A stretch of DNA of 49,574 nt from Synechococcus sp. UW140 (GTDB taxonomy: Bacteria; Cyanobacteriota; Cyanobacteriia; PCC-6307; Cyanobiaceae): assembly GCA_945860085.1 (NCBI GenBank), contig CAMAPJ010000008.1, forward strand, positions 1 to 49,574, read 5' to 3'. The position numbers and the translations under genes were made by a program. Under the pieces are notes generated by a model. That model saw nothing but the letters and a program-made list of their open reading frames with translations, was not told where the DNA came from and did not search any database. This document shows positions 27,434 to 34,927 of this stretch, piece by piece. Each line of letters starts with the position of its first letter. The stretch's first letter is position 1.

Positions 27434-28422
27434 ATGCCCTGCCAACCGTCCAGGAAGGCCTGCTCGACTTGGGCCCCTTCCGCCTGCGCTGCGGCCAAAC
27501 CCTCAGCAACGCCCAGATCGGTTACGCCATGGTCGGCGAGCCCAATGCCGATCACAGCAATGTGATCCTGGTGCCCACCTCCTATGGAGCTCGCCATAGC
27601 GACCTCACCTGGCTGGCGGGGCCGGTGCTCGATTCGGAGCGATTTTGCATTGTGATTGCCGACATGTTCGGCAATGGGGTGTCCAGCAGCCCCAGCCATG
27701 GCGAGATGGGCCTGGCCGAAACCGGCTGGATCAGCAGCCATCACGACAACATTGCCGCCCAGCGGCGCCTGCTCCTGGAGTTGTTCGGCAGCGATCAACT
27801 GGCCCTCGTTTACGGCTGGTCGATGGGGGGCCAGCAGGCCTACCAATGGGCGGTGACCCATCCAGAACTGGTGCGGCGCCTTTGTTGTGTCTGCGGCACG
27901 GCCCGCACCTCCCCGCACAACCGCCTGTTCGTGCTCAGCCTGCGCCAGGCCCTCTGCGCCGACCCCCATTGGAATGGCCAGGGCTTTGATGGCGATCCTG
28001 TGCAGGGGCTGCGCACCTACGCCCTGATCTATGCCAGCTGGGCCGCCAGCCAGCCCTTCTTTCGCACGATCAGCGAAGCCTCGGTGGAGGAGCACGTGGA
28101 GCAGCGATGGCTGCCCGCCTACCAGCGCCATGATCCCCGCGATTTGATCGCCATGCTCGACACCTGGTTGGCCCATGATGTGGCGGGCGGCGGTGATCTG
28201 GCGGCAGCTCTAGGCCGGATCGGGGCCCAGGCCACGGTGGTGGCCGGCAGCCGCGATCTCTATTTCACCGTGGAGGATCTGGCCGCCGATGTGGAGCGGC
28301 TGCGCCATGGGCGCCTGCAAGTGATCGATTCCCTACTGGGCCACCGGGCCGGCAATCCCTCCGCCAGTCCGCCTGAACAGCAGCAACTGCGCCGCGCCGT
28401 TGAGGAGTTGCTCAGTCGCTGA
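27430..28422 (+). CDS. Alpha/beta hydrolase of the homoserine O-acetyltransferase (MetX-like) family
   Basis: A 330-residue hydrolase-fold protein. The catalytic triad is apparent: nucleophile Ser in YGWSMGGQQAYQWA, Asp in GSRDLYF, and His in LLGHRAGNP. The segments VILVPTSYGARHSDLTWLAGP and FCIVIADMFGNGVSSSPS are MetX-like, but the protein lacks MetX's Gly-Gly-Ser nucleophile context, so acetyl-homoserine synthesis is not assured. It may be a hydrolase or acyltransferase on another substrate. Its ATG overlaps the stop of the desaturase gene, and a ligase gene follows after about 157 bp. Confidence 0.82.
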   Translation: MNALPTVQEGLLDLGPFRLRCGQTLSNAQIGYAMVGEPNADHSNVILVPTSYGARHSDLTWLAGPVLDSERFCIVIADMFGNGVSSSPSHGEMGLAETGWISSHHDNIAAQRRLLLELFGSDQLALVYGWSMGGQQAYQWAVTHPELVRRLCCVCGTARTSPHNRLFVLSLRQALCADPHWNGQGFDGDPVQGLRTYALIYASWAASQPFFRTISEASVEEHVEQRWLPAYQRHDPRDLIAMLDTWLAHDVAGGGDLAAALGRIGAQATVVAGSRDLYFTVEDLAADVERLRHGRLQVIDSLLGHRAGNPSASPPEQQQLRRAVEELLSR

Positions 28423-28446
28423 ATAATTCCCTGCTGAAGGGGGCCT

Positions 28447-28472
28447 GGGCGGGCCTCAGCTGCGGCCCGCCC
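28447..28472. terminator. GC-rich stem-loop after the MetX-like gene
   Basis: A perfect 9-bp stem (GGGCGGGCC, 28447-28455, pairing with 28464-28472) with an 8-base loop, 25 bp after the stop codon of the hydrolase gene. There is no T-run, so termination may be partial and the downstream ligase could still be read through. Confidence 0.45.
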
Positions 28473-28579
28473 AACCAAGCAAGGACTTGTTGTTTTGCGA
28501 GCCGAGACCAACGGAGTTGTTTGGGTTATCAGCCAAGGGTTTTGCTCCGGATTCTTTCTTCCACCCCTCTGTCAACACC

Positions 28580-29866
28580 ATGTCCGATCTCGCTGGCCTG
28601 GTCAGGGACCAGGGCCTCAGTTTTCTGCTGGTCTCTTTCACGGATTTATTTGGGGTGCAGCGCTCCAAGCTGGTGCCGGCCTCTGCTGTGGCCTCCATGG
28701 CTGAGGCGGGGGCGGGCTTTGCCGGCTTTGCCGCCTGGCTGGATCTCTCGCCCGCCGATGGCGATGTGATGGCGATCCCCGATCCCAGCAGCTTGATGCC
28801 CCTTCCCTGGCAGCCCCAGGTGGGCTGGGTAGCCGCCGACCTGAGTCTTAATGGCGTGCCGATGGCCCAGTGCCCGCGCCGCCTGCTGCAACGCCAACGG
28901 CAACGGGCCGCCGCCCTTGGGTTTGAACTGCGCAGTGGCGTTGAGGCCGAGTTTTTCCTGCTCGATCCCGCCGGCCTGGGGCCGGCCGATGCCAACGATC
29001 GCCAGAGCAAACCCTGCTACGACCAGATGGCGCTGATGCGCCGTTTCCCCCTGATCGGCCCCCTGCTGGAGGGCATGGAGCAGCTGGGCTGGGGGCCCTA
29101 TCAGGCGGACCACGAGGACGCCAATGGCCAATTTGAGGTGAACTGGACCTTCGCTGAGGCCCTGGTGACCGCTGATCGCCATGCCTTTTTCAAGGTGATG
29201 GTCAAGACCCTGGCCGAACAGCAGGGGATGCGGGCCAGCTTCATGCCTAAGCCCGTGGCCGAACTCACCGGCAACGGCTGTCACACCCACCTCTCGCTCT
29301 GGGACTTAGAGGGCCGCAGCCTGTTCCCCGATCCCCAGGGAGCCCTGGGACTCTCCAGCCTGGCCTATCACTTCCTCGCTGGCCTGCTGGCCCATGCCCC
29401 AGCCCTGGCCTGCATCACTAACCCCAGCGTCAACAGCTACAGGCGCCTGGCCGCACCGCCCACCACCTCAGGAGCCACTTGGTCGCCAGGGGGCATCAGC
29501 TACGGCGGCAACAACCGCACCCACATGGTGCGCATCCCCGATGGCCAGCGACTGGAGCTGCGCCTGCCCGATGGGGCCGCCCATCCCTACCTGCTCCAGG
29601 CGGTGGTGCTGGCCGCCGGCCTCGATGGCATCGAACGCCAGCTCGATCCCGGCGCCCGCCACGACAACGACAACTACGCCGATCCCTTGCCCCTGGAAGC
29701 CTGCGGCCGCCTGCCCACCGACCTGGGGGAGGCCCTAACGGCCCTAGAGGCAGATTCCGTTTTGCGGGAGGCCCTGGGTGAGGACTTCTGCCGCTCCTAC
29801 TTGAAATTGCGCCGGCGCCAGTGGCAGGACTACCGTGCAAGCCTGCTCGGACCCCAGGAACACTAA
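28580..29866 (+). CDS. glnT: Type III-like glutamine synthetase (GlnT) or gamma-glutamylmethylamide synthetase
   Basis: A 428-residue ATP-dependent ligase of the glutamine synthetase fold. The N-terminus (GLSFLLVSFTDLFGVQRSKLVPASAVASMAEAGAGFAGFAAWLDLSP) and the core motifs KPCYDQMALMRRF, YQADHEDANGQFEVNWTF, GNGCHTHLSLWD and NNRTHMVRIPDGQRLELRLPDGAAHPYL give the metal ligands and the ATP/glutamate pocket. The sequence resembles the Rhizobium GlnT and methylotroph GMAS group rather than GlnA, and is shorter than GlnA (about 470). The substrate could therefore be ammonia or methylamine; the sequence alone cannot decide. I chose the ATG at 28580. No NtcA box (GTA-N8-TAC) is visible upstream. Confidence 0.87.
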   Translation: MSDLAGLVRDQGLSFLLVSFTDLFGVQRSKLVPASAVASMAEAGAGFAGFAAWLDLSPADGDVMAIPDPSSLMPLPWQPQVGWVAADLSLNGVPMAQCPRRLLQRQRQRAAALGFELRSGVEAEFFLLDPAGLGPADANDRQSKPCYDQMALMRRFPLIGPLLEGMEQLGWGPYQADHEDANGQFEVNWTFAEALVTADRHAFFKVMVKTLAEQQGMRASFMPKPVAELTGNGCHTHLSLWDLEGRSLFPDPQGALGLSSLAYHFLAGLLAHAPALACITNPSVNSYRRLAAPPTTSGATWSPGGISYGGNNRTHMVRIPDGQRLELRLPDGAAHPYLLQAVVLAAGLDGIERQLDPGARHDNDNYADPLPLEACGRLPTDLGEALTALEADSVLREALGEDFCRSYLKLRRRQWQDYRASLLGPQEH

Positions 29867-29879
29867 GGGTTTTGGGAGG

Positions 29880-30104
29880 TCTATTACCCGACGCTCCCCC
29901 CGCCTGTTATCCGAGGTTACTCTCAAGCTCGCTGAAGCTATACCTTGCAAGTCCTCCCACATTGTCTGGCAAACATTAGGTAAATGCTTGAGAAGTAAAC
30001 TCATTACTTGCTGAGCAATCATCCTATGCTCTAGCTGGGTAGCGCCCCTCCAAGTGGTGTAACGCAGGAGGTCCTGTGACCCTTTCCGGAGGGTGAACAG
30101 GAGC
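29880..30104 (-). pseudogene. Possible remnant of a protein-coding fragment
   Basis: On the minus strand a frame opens after a TGA near 30104-30106 and reads FTLRKGSQDLLRYTTWRG, then ATQLEHRMIAQQVMSLLLKH, then LPNVCQTMWEDLQGIASASL. The amino-acid mix looks like real protein and differs from the GC-rich shadow frames elsewhere. It has no proper start, and the tail runs into antisense of the glnT end. It may be a relic of a transposase or phage gene at the island edge. It overlaps the inverted repeat at 30053-30090. I do not recognise the family. Confidence 0.3.
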
Positions 30105-30164
30105 AGTCAGAGGATGACTGCTTGGAAGCTGAATGCGCAGCTCCGTTCATCAACTATGAACCCT

Positions 30165-30191
30165 GATCGCTGAATTGGCAACTCAGCGATC
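30165..30191. terminator. Perfect stem-loop downstream of the IS256-type transposase
   Basis: A perfect 9-bp stem GATCGCTGA (30165-30173) pairs with TCAGCGATC (30183-30191) across a 9-base loop, 40 bp after the end of the transposase frame. No T-run follows. It may be a terminator or a structure of the element end. Confidence 0.4.
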
Positions 30192-30230
30192 GATGTGTTC
30201 TGTGTAGATCGAGGGAGGAGCTGGTCCGCT

Positions 30231-31565
30231 TCAGCTGGTCCTTGCTGCCGGCTTGGCGGTCGGATCAGCATCGGTGAGCTCCAGCGGCTCTTCTGGCTCC
30301 GGGATCTTGGCCATCGTGGCTTCGGAGAAAAAGCGCCGGCGCTCCAGCTGCCATTCCTCCTGCTGCTCCAGCAGCTGGCTACCCACCAAGCGCACGATCG
30401 CAGCGTCATTGGGGAAGATGCCGACCACGTTGGTGCGGCGTTTGATCTCCTTGTTAAGCCGTTCCAGCGGGTTGGTGCTCCACACCTTGCGCCAGTGCTC
30501 CTGGGGAAAGTGGAGGAAGGCCAGTACGTCGTCGCGGGCGGCGTCCATCACCCGCGCGGCTGTTGGGAACTGCTTGCGCAGCATTTCGGTGACTCGCTGC
30601 CAGTGGGAGCGCACCTGCTCAGGAGCCTGGATCACGAATACTGCTGATGGCCTCCGGCCGACTTCGTCTACATGGCGGCGGCCACCATGTCCTGGCCAGC
30701 CTTTGGTATGTGAGACAGCAGGTTGCGCAGGAAGTGCACCCGGCACAAGCTGCGCAATGCAGCGCACCTCGCGGTGCAACGCCAGCTGCTGCCCTGGAAC
30801 ATGCGCCTGATCGCTGCCGTCAGCCCCAGGTGGGCGTCCGAGATCACCAGCCTGGTTCCAGTCAGGCCACGCTCCTACTGCTGCGCAGAAGCCTTCGGCT
30901 AGATGCTGCCGAGGAAATGGCGCCAGAGGCCCTCCGCCTCGCTGTCGCCCACGGCAATGCCGAGCACCTCGCGGTAGCCGAGGGCATTGATGCCGATCGC
31001 CACCACGGCGGCCCGCGACACCACCTGCATGTTCTGCCCCAGACGCCCGTGGAGGTAGGTGGCATCGAGGAAGACGTACGGGTAGCGGGCATGGTCCAAC
31101 GGCCGGCCCAGAAAGGCTTTCACCTGCACACCTGTGCCCCTGGCAGATCCGGCTCACCTCCGATTTGGAGATGCCGCTGGCGCCGCCCAGGGCCTCCACC
31201 AGCGCGTCGACCTTGCGGGTGGAGATGCCGCCGGTGTAGGCCTCCATCACCACGGCGTAGAGGGCCTTATCGACCCGGCGGCGTGGCTCAAGCCAATCTG
31301 GAAAGAAGCTGCCCTGCCTCAGTTTTGGGATGGCCAGGCTGATGTCGCCCACCTGGGTGGTGAGCAGACGCTGGCGGTAGCCATTGCGGTGGGTGGAGCG
31401 CTCATCAGGGCAGCGTTCATGGCGAGTGGCTCCAATGGCAGCGGAGACCTCGGCTTCCAGCAGATCCTGGAAGCCCCGGCGCACGATCTCAGGGATCAGG
31501 GCTCTAGCGGTAGTGCCCTCTATGAGCTGAGCCAGCTCGGAGGCGCCACTATGGGTAAGGGTCAT
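30231..31565 (-). pseudogene. IS256-family transposase, broken by several small insertions
   Basis: The N-terminal part (MTLTHSGASELAQLIEGTTA to EVSRICQG) is in one frame. The central catalytic part (VKAFLGRPLDHARYPYVFLDATYLHG, then LVISDAHLGL, two of the DDE acids) is in a second frame. The C-terminal part (FVIQAPEQVRSHWQRVTEML to STNPLERLNKEIKRRTNVVG, which carries the last acid) is back in the first. Compared with what the family should read, the lesions are a +1 shift near 31131, a 27-nt insert at 30876-30902 that adds two TAG stops, about 30 nt near 30750-30780, and about 23 nt at 30645-30676. One frame stays open throughout, so naive calling would give a false 460-residue protein. Confidence 0.85.
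30875..30905. repeat. Double mini-hairpin repeat, copy A (inside IS256 transposase)
   Basis: A 31-bp sequence made of two adjacent hairpins with three-base loops: CTGC-TGC-GCAG (30878-30888) and AGCC-TTC-GGCT (30890-30900). It matches copy B (32139-32169) at 27 of 31 positions in the same orientation. On the gene strand it inserts 27 nt including two TAG stops after GGCAGCATC. Confidence 0.8.
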
Positions 31566-31655
31566 GGTCTGTGTTCGGTTTGGTGGTAATTCTCCGAACA
31601 GGGTCACAGACCGGCCCACCCATTGCCACAGCTGATGTCTGAGGGAGGCGAGCCG

Positions 31656-31728
31656 TCAGCCCCGGCTACGCCGGGGCTGATCCCCCTGAGTTACACCACT
31701 CCATGGGACGCCGCTAGCCTGCGGCTAG
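31656..31728. repeat. Pair of perfect triloop hairpins at the IS256/IS3 junction
   Basis: An 11-bp perfect stem TCAGCCCCGGC (31656-31666) with loop TAC and its complement (31670-31680), then CTAGCC-TGC-GGCTAG (31714-31728). The first lies within the right end of the IS256-type element. The second coincides exactly with the truncation of the IS3-type OrfA reading frame. Confidence 0.85.
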
Positions 31729-31819
31729 AGGGCTTTGATCTCCCGCTGCTCCTGGGCGCGGAGCTTCTCGAGCTCCTTCTGTTCGACCATCGTCAGCACC
31801 GGCTTGGCATTGGCATCAA

Positions 31820-31850
31820 GTGCCTCCGGCACGCTCGGCCTATGGCCGAG
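31820..31850. repeat. Double mini-hairpin inside the IS3-type OrfA
   Basis: Two adjacent perfect hairpins with three-base loops: GTGCC-TCC-GGCAC (31820-31832) and CTCGGCC-TAT-GGCCGAG (31834-31850). They fall within the segment that interrupts the OrfA frame between RQAA and DANAKP. Confidence 0.8.
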
Positions 31851-32138
31851 GTAGGGGCTGCCTGCCGCCAACGGCTCACCTGTTCCGGGAACAGACCCCG
31901 CTCGCGGCAGTAGGCGCTGAGCTCGGTGGAGTTGAGTCCGGCGCTCTCCAGCACCACCGTGAATTTGCCTGCAGCGCTCCAGCCCTCTGGTTCCTTCTCG
32001 GAAGACGGCAGCACCTCTCCCTGCAACCGCCAGATCTTCCTCCATTTGTAGAGGGTGATCACGTGGATGCCCAGCTCCTCTGCAATCCGGGCCACGCTCT
32101 GCCTGTGGGGCGGGTGCATCCGTCTCCTCACATCAGCC

Positions 32139-32169
32139 GACTGCTTCGCAGAGGCCTTTGGCTAGATGG
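32139..32169. repeat. Double mini-hairpin repeat, copy B (inside IS3-type OrfA)
   Basis: The second copy of the 31-bp repeat: CTGC-TTC-GCAG (32142-32152), then a weaker AGGCC-TTT-GGCT. It interrupts the OrfA frame after GAGGCCATC with a 27-nt insert beginning TAG, exactly as copy A does in the IS256 transposase. Confidence 0.8.
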
Positions 32170-32189
32170 CCTCGCTGTATTGAGGCATT

Positions 32190-32494
32190 GGTCATGTCCT
32201 CAAGCCCCCGGATGGATGGATCAAAGGGGTGACAGCTTTCCTGAAACCGGGGGACCTCAGACCCCCTTATTGGATCAATAACGTGGTTGGACTACACATC
32301 TGGTTTGCGCTGTATCGCTAGGCGTGAAGCTAGCAACCTCGCTGGCCTGCTCGAGGCCGGCTTGCTTGGGGATTTAGGTGCTGGTGGTTAGCTTTTGCTA
32401 GAGAAACACTGGCCGATGCCCTTAGGGCATGGCCAGTAGCAGGCAATGTGTTGAGATGATCTACAGTCTATGCTGCGGTAGAATTAACGATGCT
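32190..32494. other. Intergenic stretch between OrfA remnant and lipoprotein gene
   Basis: About 305 bases with no supported gene. It contains a G-run/C-run stem-loop near 32247-32270 (GGGGG...CCCCC), which may be an end structure of the lost IS3-type element. The sequence near 32430-32490 is AT-rich. Confidence 0.45.
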
Positions 32495-32941
32495 TTATTT
32501 GCTTACGTATTTGTAAGTCGAGCCGTCGCAGATGTCAACGTTTGTCTCTTCTAGATTGCCTTCGCCGACTGTGCCATCGTCAGTACCAGCAAATGTGGCA
32601 GAGAGATCATATTTGCAGTCTTTTCTTCCGTCGCTAATGGTTACTTTGGCTGACTCCCCTGGATTAAGCGGATTGCTCGAATCGATGAGGCTATCCCCCC
32701 ACTCCTTTTCAGATGGGGCTGAAACGTAAAATTCTGTCATTGTGCGGTTTGTATCATTGACCAATGTAAATTCAACCTTTTCAAACTCTGTTGGTTCCTC
32801 TTGGGCCTTTTCGGTCGTATCAGCAGGCTTAGGAGCATTGGAAGCCTTCGGCGCATTGGCGAAATTGCATCCTCCCAATGAAAAAGCAGTTAATGCCAGT
32901 GCTAATGCAACGCCTGCGCTGAATTTTAAAGAAGATTTCAT
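32495..32941 (-). CDS. Small lipoprotein of unknown function
   Basis: A 148-residue precursor with a lipoprotein signal peptide (MKSSLKFSAGVALALALTAF, then SLGGC). Cys25 is the expected lipid-attachment site, so the mature protein is membrane-anchored on the outer face. A Pro/Glu/Lys linker (30-52) leads to a compact domain: FTLVNDTNRTMTEFYVSAPS, EKEWGDSLIDSSNPLNPGES, then a cysteine pair (DCKYDLSATFAG and NVDICDGSTYKY) that could form a disulphide. This strand-rich pattern (NDT..I/M..FYVS..WG..LL...L.PG.S) recurs in many bacterial exported proteins of unknown role. The gene is AT-richer than the genome and lies inside the mobile island, so it was probably acquired. It appears intact. Confidence 0.8.
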   Translation of the reverse strand: MKSSLKFSAGVALALALTAFSLGGCNFANAPKASNAPKPADTTEKAQEEPTEFEKVEFTLVNDTNRTMTEFYVSAPSEKEWGDSLIDSSNPLNPGESAKVTISDGRKDCKYDLSATFAGTDDGTVGEGNLEETNVDICDGSTYKYVSK

Positions 32942-33549
32942 AACGAAAGTAAAATAGCTATATAACAGTGATTAGCCTATTATCTGCTGCGCCAGCCCCG
33001 TATGTAGCATTTCTTTGATTTCATGGGGGTCCTTGGGGTTGCTCCAGGTTTGATTCAAGGTCGCCTCTCGGGTGCGATTGTGGCTGACCTAGCCAATGAA
33101 CGCGGATTAGTAGCCTGCCCTGGGCTCAATTGATCGCCTCAAGGTCTTATCGTCATAAATAACTGGTCTAGATCACAAGCGCCACTTAGATTCTGAGCGA
33201 TTGTCCGGTCTCGGAGAGCAGCACAGAGTTAAGTTACGTCGACTTGATAGAAGAAGGATCTCTTCTTGAGAACGTGAGCAGCAAAAAGCGAGTCAGAGGC
33301 GATCCTGCATGAACTTGTGAAGTGACATTTGGACCCTGCGGTTCGATCACTTAATTGCCATATTTTGAGTTCAGGGCGTCTCGATTGTTGAGGAGAAGTT
33401 GAAGTCAGTCGCCAAAAAGGGCAAAATCAGCCCAAAATTGGACAAACGCTGGACAAGCCCTGCAGATCCGCGCCCCTCCCCATGGGCCCATCGGCGTACC
33501 TGTTAGGGCGTTACTACCCTTCACATATTTCTGCCAAAAATTGGGGGAG
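32942..33549. other. Intergenic stretch within the mobile island
   Basis: About 600 bases without a supported gene. It contains the perfect 10-bp palindrome ATGGGCCCAT at 33482-33491 and a short stem agaaga/tcttct near 33250. An attachment site could lie here or beyond the integrase start, but I find no tRNA gene and no convincing direct repeat to mark it. Confidence 0.45.
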
Positions 33550-34763
33550 CTATGGGATGGAGCTAATGGCTTCCCTGATCAAATCAAGTGAGACCACCCG
33601 GTAATGTGCAGTCATCGTACTTGGTGTATGACTAACAGTCCTTTGAATAACTGCATGACTTATCCCTGCCGCCCGCATCATTGATATACAATGATGCCGA
33701 AGAACATGACACGATATACCTAGCCTTCGATCCCGTGAGATCCTGCCACCCCGCCGATGTGCTTCAGGATTGCAGTAGCGAAGGAATGGTCTGTCTTTGC
33801 CTGCCTCCATCAACTTGGTAAGCAGTGGAACAAGCTTTGGGTGTATAGGCGCCTGCCTGGGGCTTTCGCTATTCTTTAGCCTTCTGTCATCATGGGATTG
33901 GATATTAATTAATAGCTTCTCAAGGTCAATATTGGTAGACAGTTTCATCCCAAGTACCTATGCTAATCTCATTCCAGAATACTGAAGTACCCGGTAGAAA
34001 ACATAGTGTTGTACTGGAAGTCTTGTCTTTACTAGTCCATCCACTTCTTTGACATTTGGTATTTCCTGCATCACTCTTTCCGGAGTTTGCGGGCGCTTGC
34101 TTACACCTTTGAATGGATTGAGTATCAATAGTTCTTCTTCCGCGGCTAGATTGAGCAAGCCTGATGTTGAATCCAACCTGGTCTTCACCATGGACACCTT
34201 ATGCCGCTTTAGTATGTCATCCCTGTAGCTTGCGGCATCTTCTCGAGTAAGAATATGTAGGTTGTCGTGCTTTAGGGATATAATTAGTTGCTTTAGGGTC
34301 GACTCCCAGTACAGCTGAGTCTGAGGTGATGTATTTGATTCCAATCGTTTTGCTAGCTCTGCCAAGTCTAAGCAGGCTACCAGTGTTGCTCCTGAAAACT
34401 CCACAGCAGATAGGGAGCCGATGAGATCTGGGTGATCTGGGATGGGTGCTCCTGGTTCCACTAACTCACGAAGAAGTTCCAGTCTGCCATATAGAAAACG
34501 TACATCCATCTCACGACTGATGGACCGCCTAGGAGCACTCGGAACGGGCTGTAAGGCCTTTGACCCTCGTAGCGGCTGTATGACCTATCTGCCTCTGCAA
34601 CCGCCTTAGGAAGGCGTAGGCGAGCCGATGCGAAGTCATGCGCGAGCAGCCGCTGCCAAGTAGTCAAGCCCATCTTCTCTTTGAGGTCTGCAGGCACTCT
34701 CCGAATGAAGAAGTACCCATCTGTATCAGCACGTCGGTGGAGGTAGGGGAACTTCTTTGCCAC
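33550..34763 (-). pseudogene. Tyrosine-type site-specific integrase, broken
   Basis: The reading starts at a GTG at 34763 with the short N-terminal domain (KKFPYLHRRADTDGYFFIRR, then VPADLKEKMGL). A frameshift near 34570-34585 moves it to the frame with the SAM-like core-binding domain (TQLYWESTLKQLIISLKHDN region). The catalytic domain begins at FYRVLQYSGMRLA and is cut by a TAG (33958-33960), after which the same frame continues VLGMKLSTNIDLEKLL to the end. The family normally has Glu at that place, so GAG-to-TAG is the simplest explanation. The catalytic residues are otherwise present: Arg in GMRLA, HVLRHH, the second His in VSH, and Tyr in AHYRVVS. The length (about 404) fits a phage or island integrase. 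Confidence 0.88.
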
Positions 34764-34797
34764 AGGCGTTAACCGACCTGTTACCCATTACGCCTGT
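34762..34797. promoter_or_regulatory. Inverted repeat at the integrase start
   Basis: ACAGGCG (34762-34768) is repeated inverted as CGCCTGT (34791-34797), with gttaacc and gttaccc in between. It overlaps the integrase start codon and could be an operator or an arm/core site for recombination. No function can be proved from the sequence. Confidence 0.3.
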
Positions 34798-34927
34798 AGT
34801 GTCAAGGGCTTGTGTCCCTTACTGGGCTTTTCGGTTACCCCTCCATAAGCAGGACTACCGCAGCCAGGTGAGCCCCTGGGAGCATGTCCATGGCCTGGAT
34901 GGGTGATGGTTCCAGCCGCCTGAGAGT

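Larger units (their letters stand above)
29867..30230. other. Intergenic stretch at the left edge of the mobile island
   Basis: About 360 bases after glnT, clearly more AT-rich than the genes to its left. It contains the possible minus-strand remnant (29880-30104), the left inverted repeat of the IS256-type element (30053-30090) and the stem-loop at 30165-30191. No complete gene is present. Confidence 0.5.
30053..31700. mobile_element. Degenerate IS256-type insertion sequence with inverted ends
   Basis: The transposase pseudogene is bracketed by matching inverted sequences. AGTGGTGTAAC at 30053-30063 recurs inverted at 31690-31700. The stretch GGTCCTGTGACCCTTTCCGGA (30070-30090) is matched inverted at 31593-31612 with small differences. 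On the right these two blocks are about 75 bp apart rather than adjacent, and a perfect hairpin (31656-31680) lies in the extra sequence. No clear target duplication flanks 30053 and 31700. The outer flanks also share CTCTAGC-like sequence in inverted orientation. IS256 family assignment rests on the transposase. Confidence 0.6.
31733..32189 (-). pseudogene. IS3-type transposase OrfA, broken and truncated
   Basis: The gene begins MPQYSEAI at 32189, then meets TAG inside a 27-nt insert (copy B of the mini-hairpin repeat). It resumes in the same frame at ADVRRRMHPPHRQSVARIAE, then ELGIHVITLYKWRKIWRLQG (a helix-turn-helix), then KFTVVLESAGLNSTELSAYC and RERGLFPEQVSRWRQAA. There about 37 nt (31815-31852, two hairpins) shift the frame. 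The expected DANAKPVLTMVEQKELEKLRAQEQREIKAL follows in a second frame and ends abruptly at a hairpin near 31730. The OrfB partner with the DDE core is absent. Family assignment is by recollection of such OrfA proteins. Confidence 0.75.

Noticed and set aside
30231-31619. Apparently intact 462-codon transposase
   Set aside because: The middle third is in the wrong frame; catalytic motifs appear only in another frame interrupted by TAG codons.
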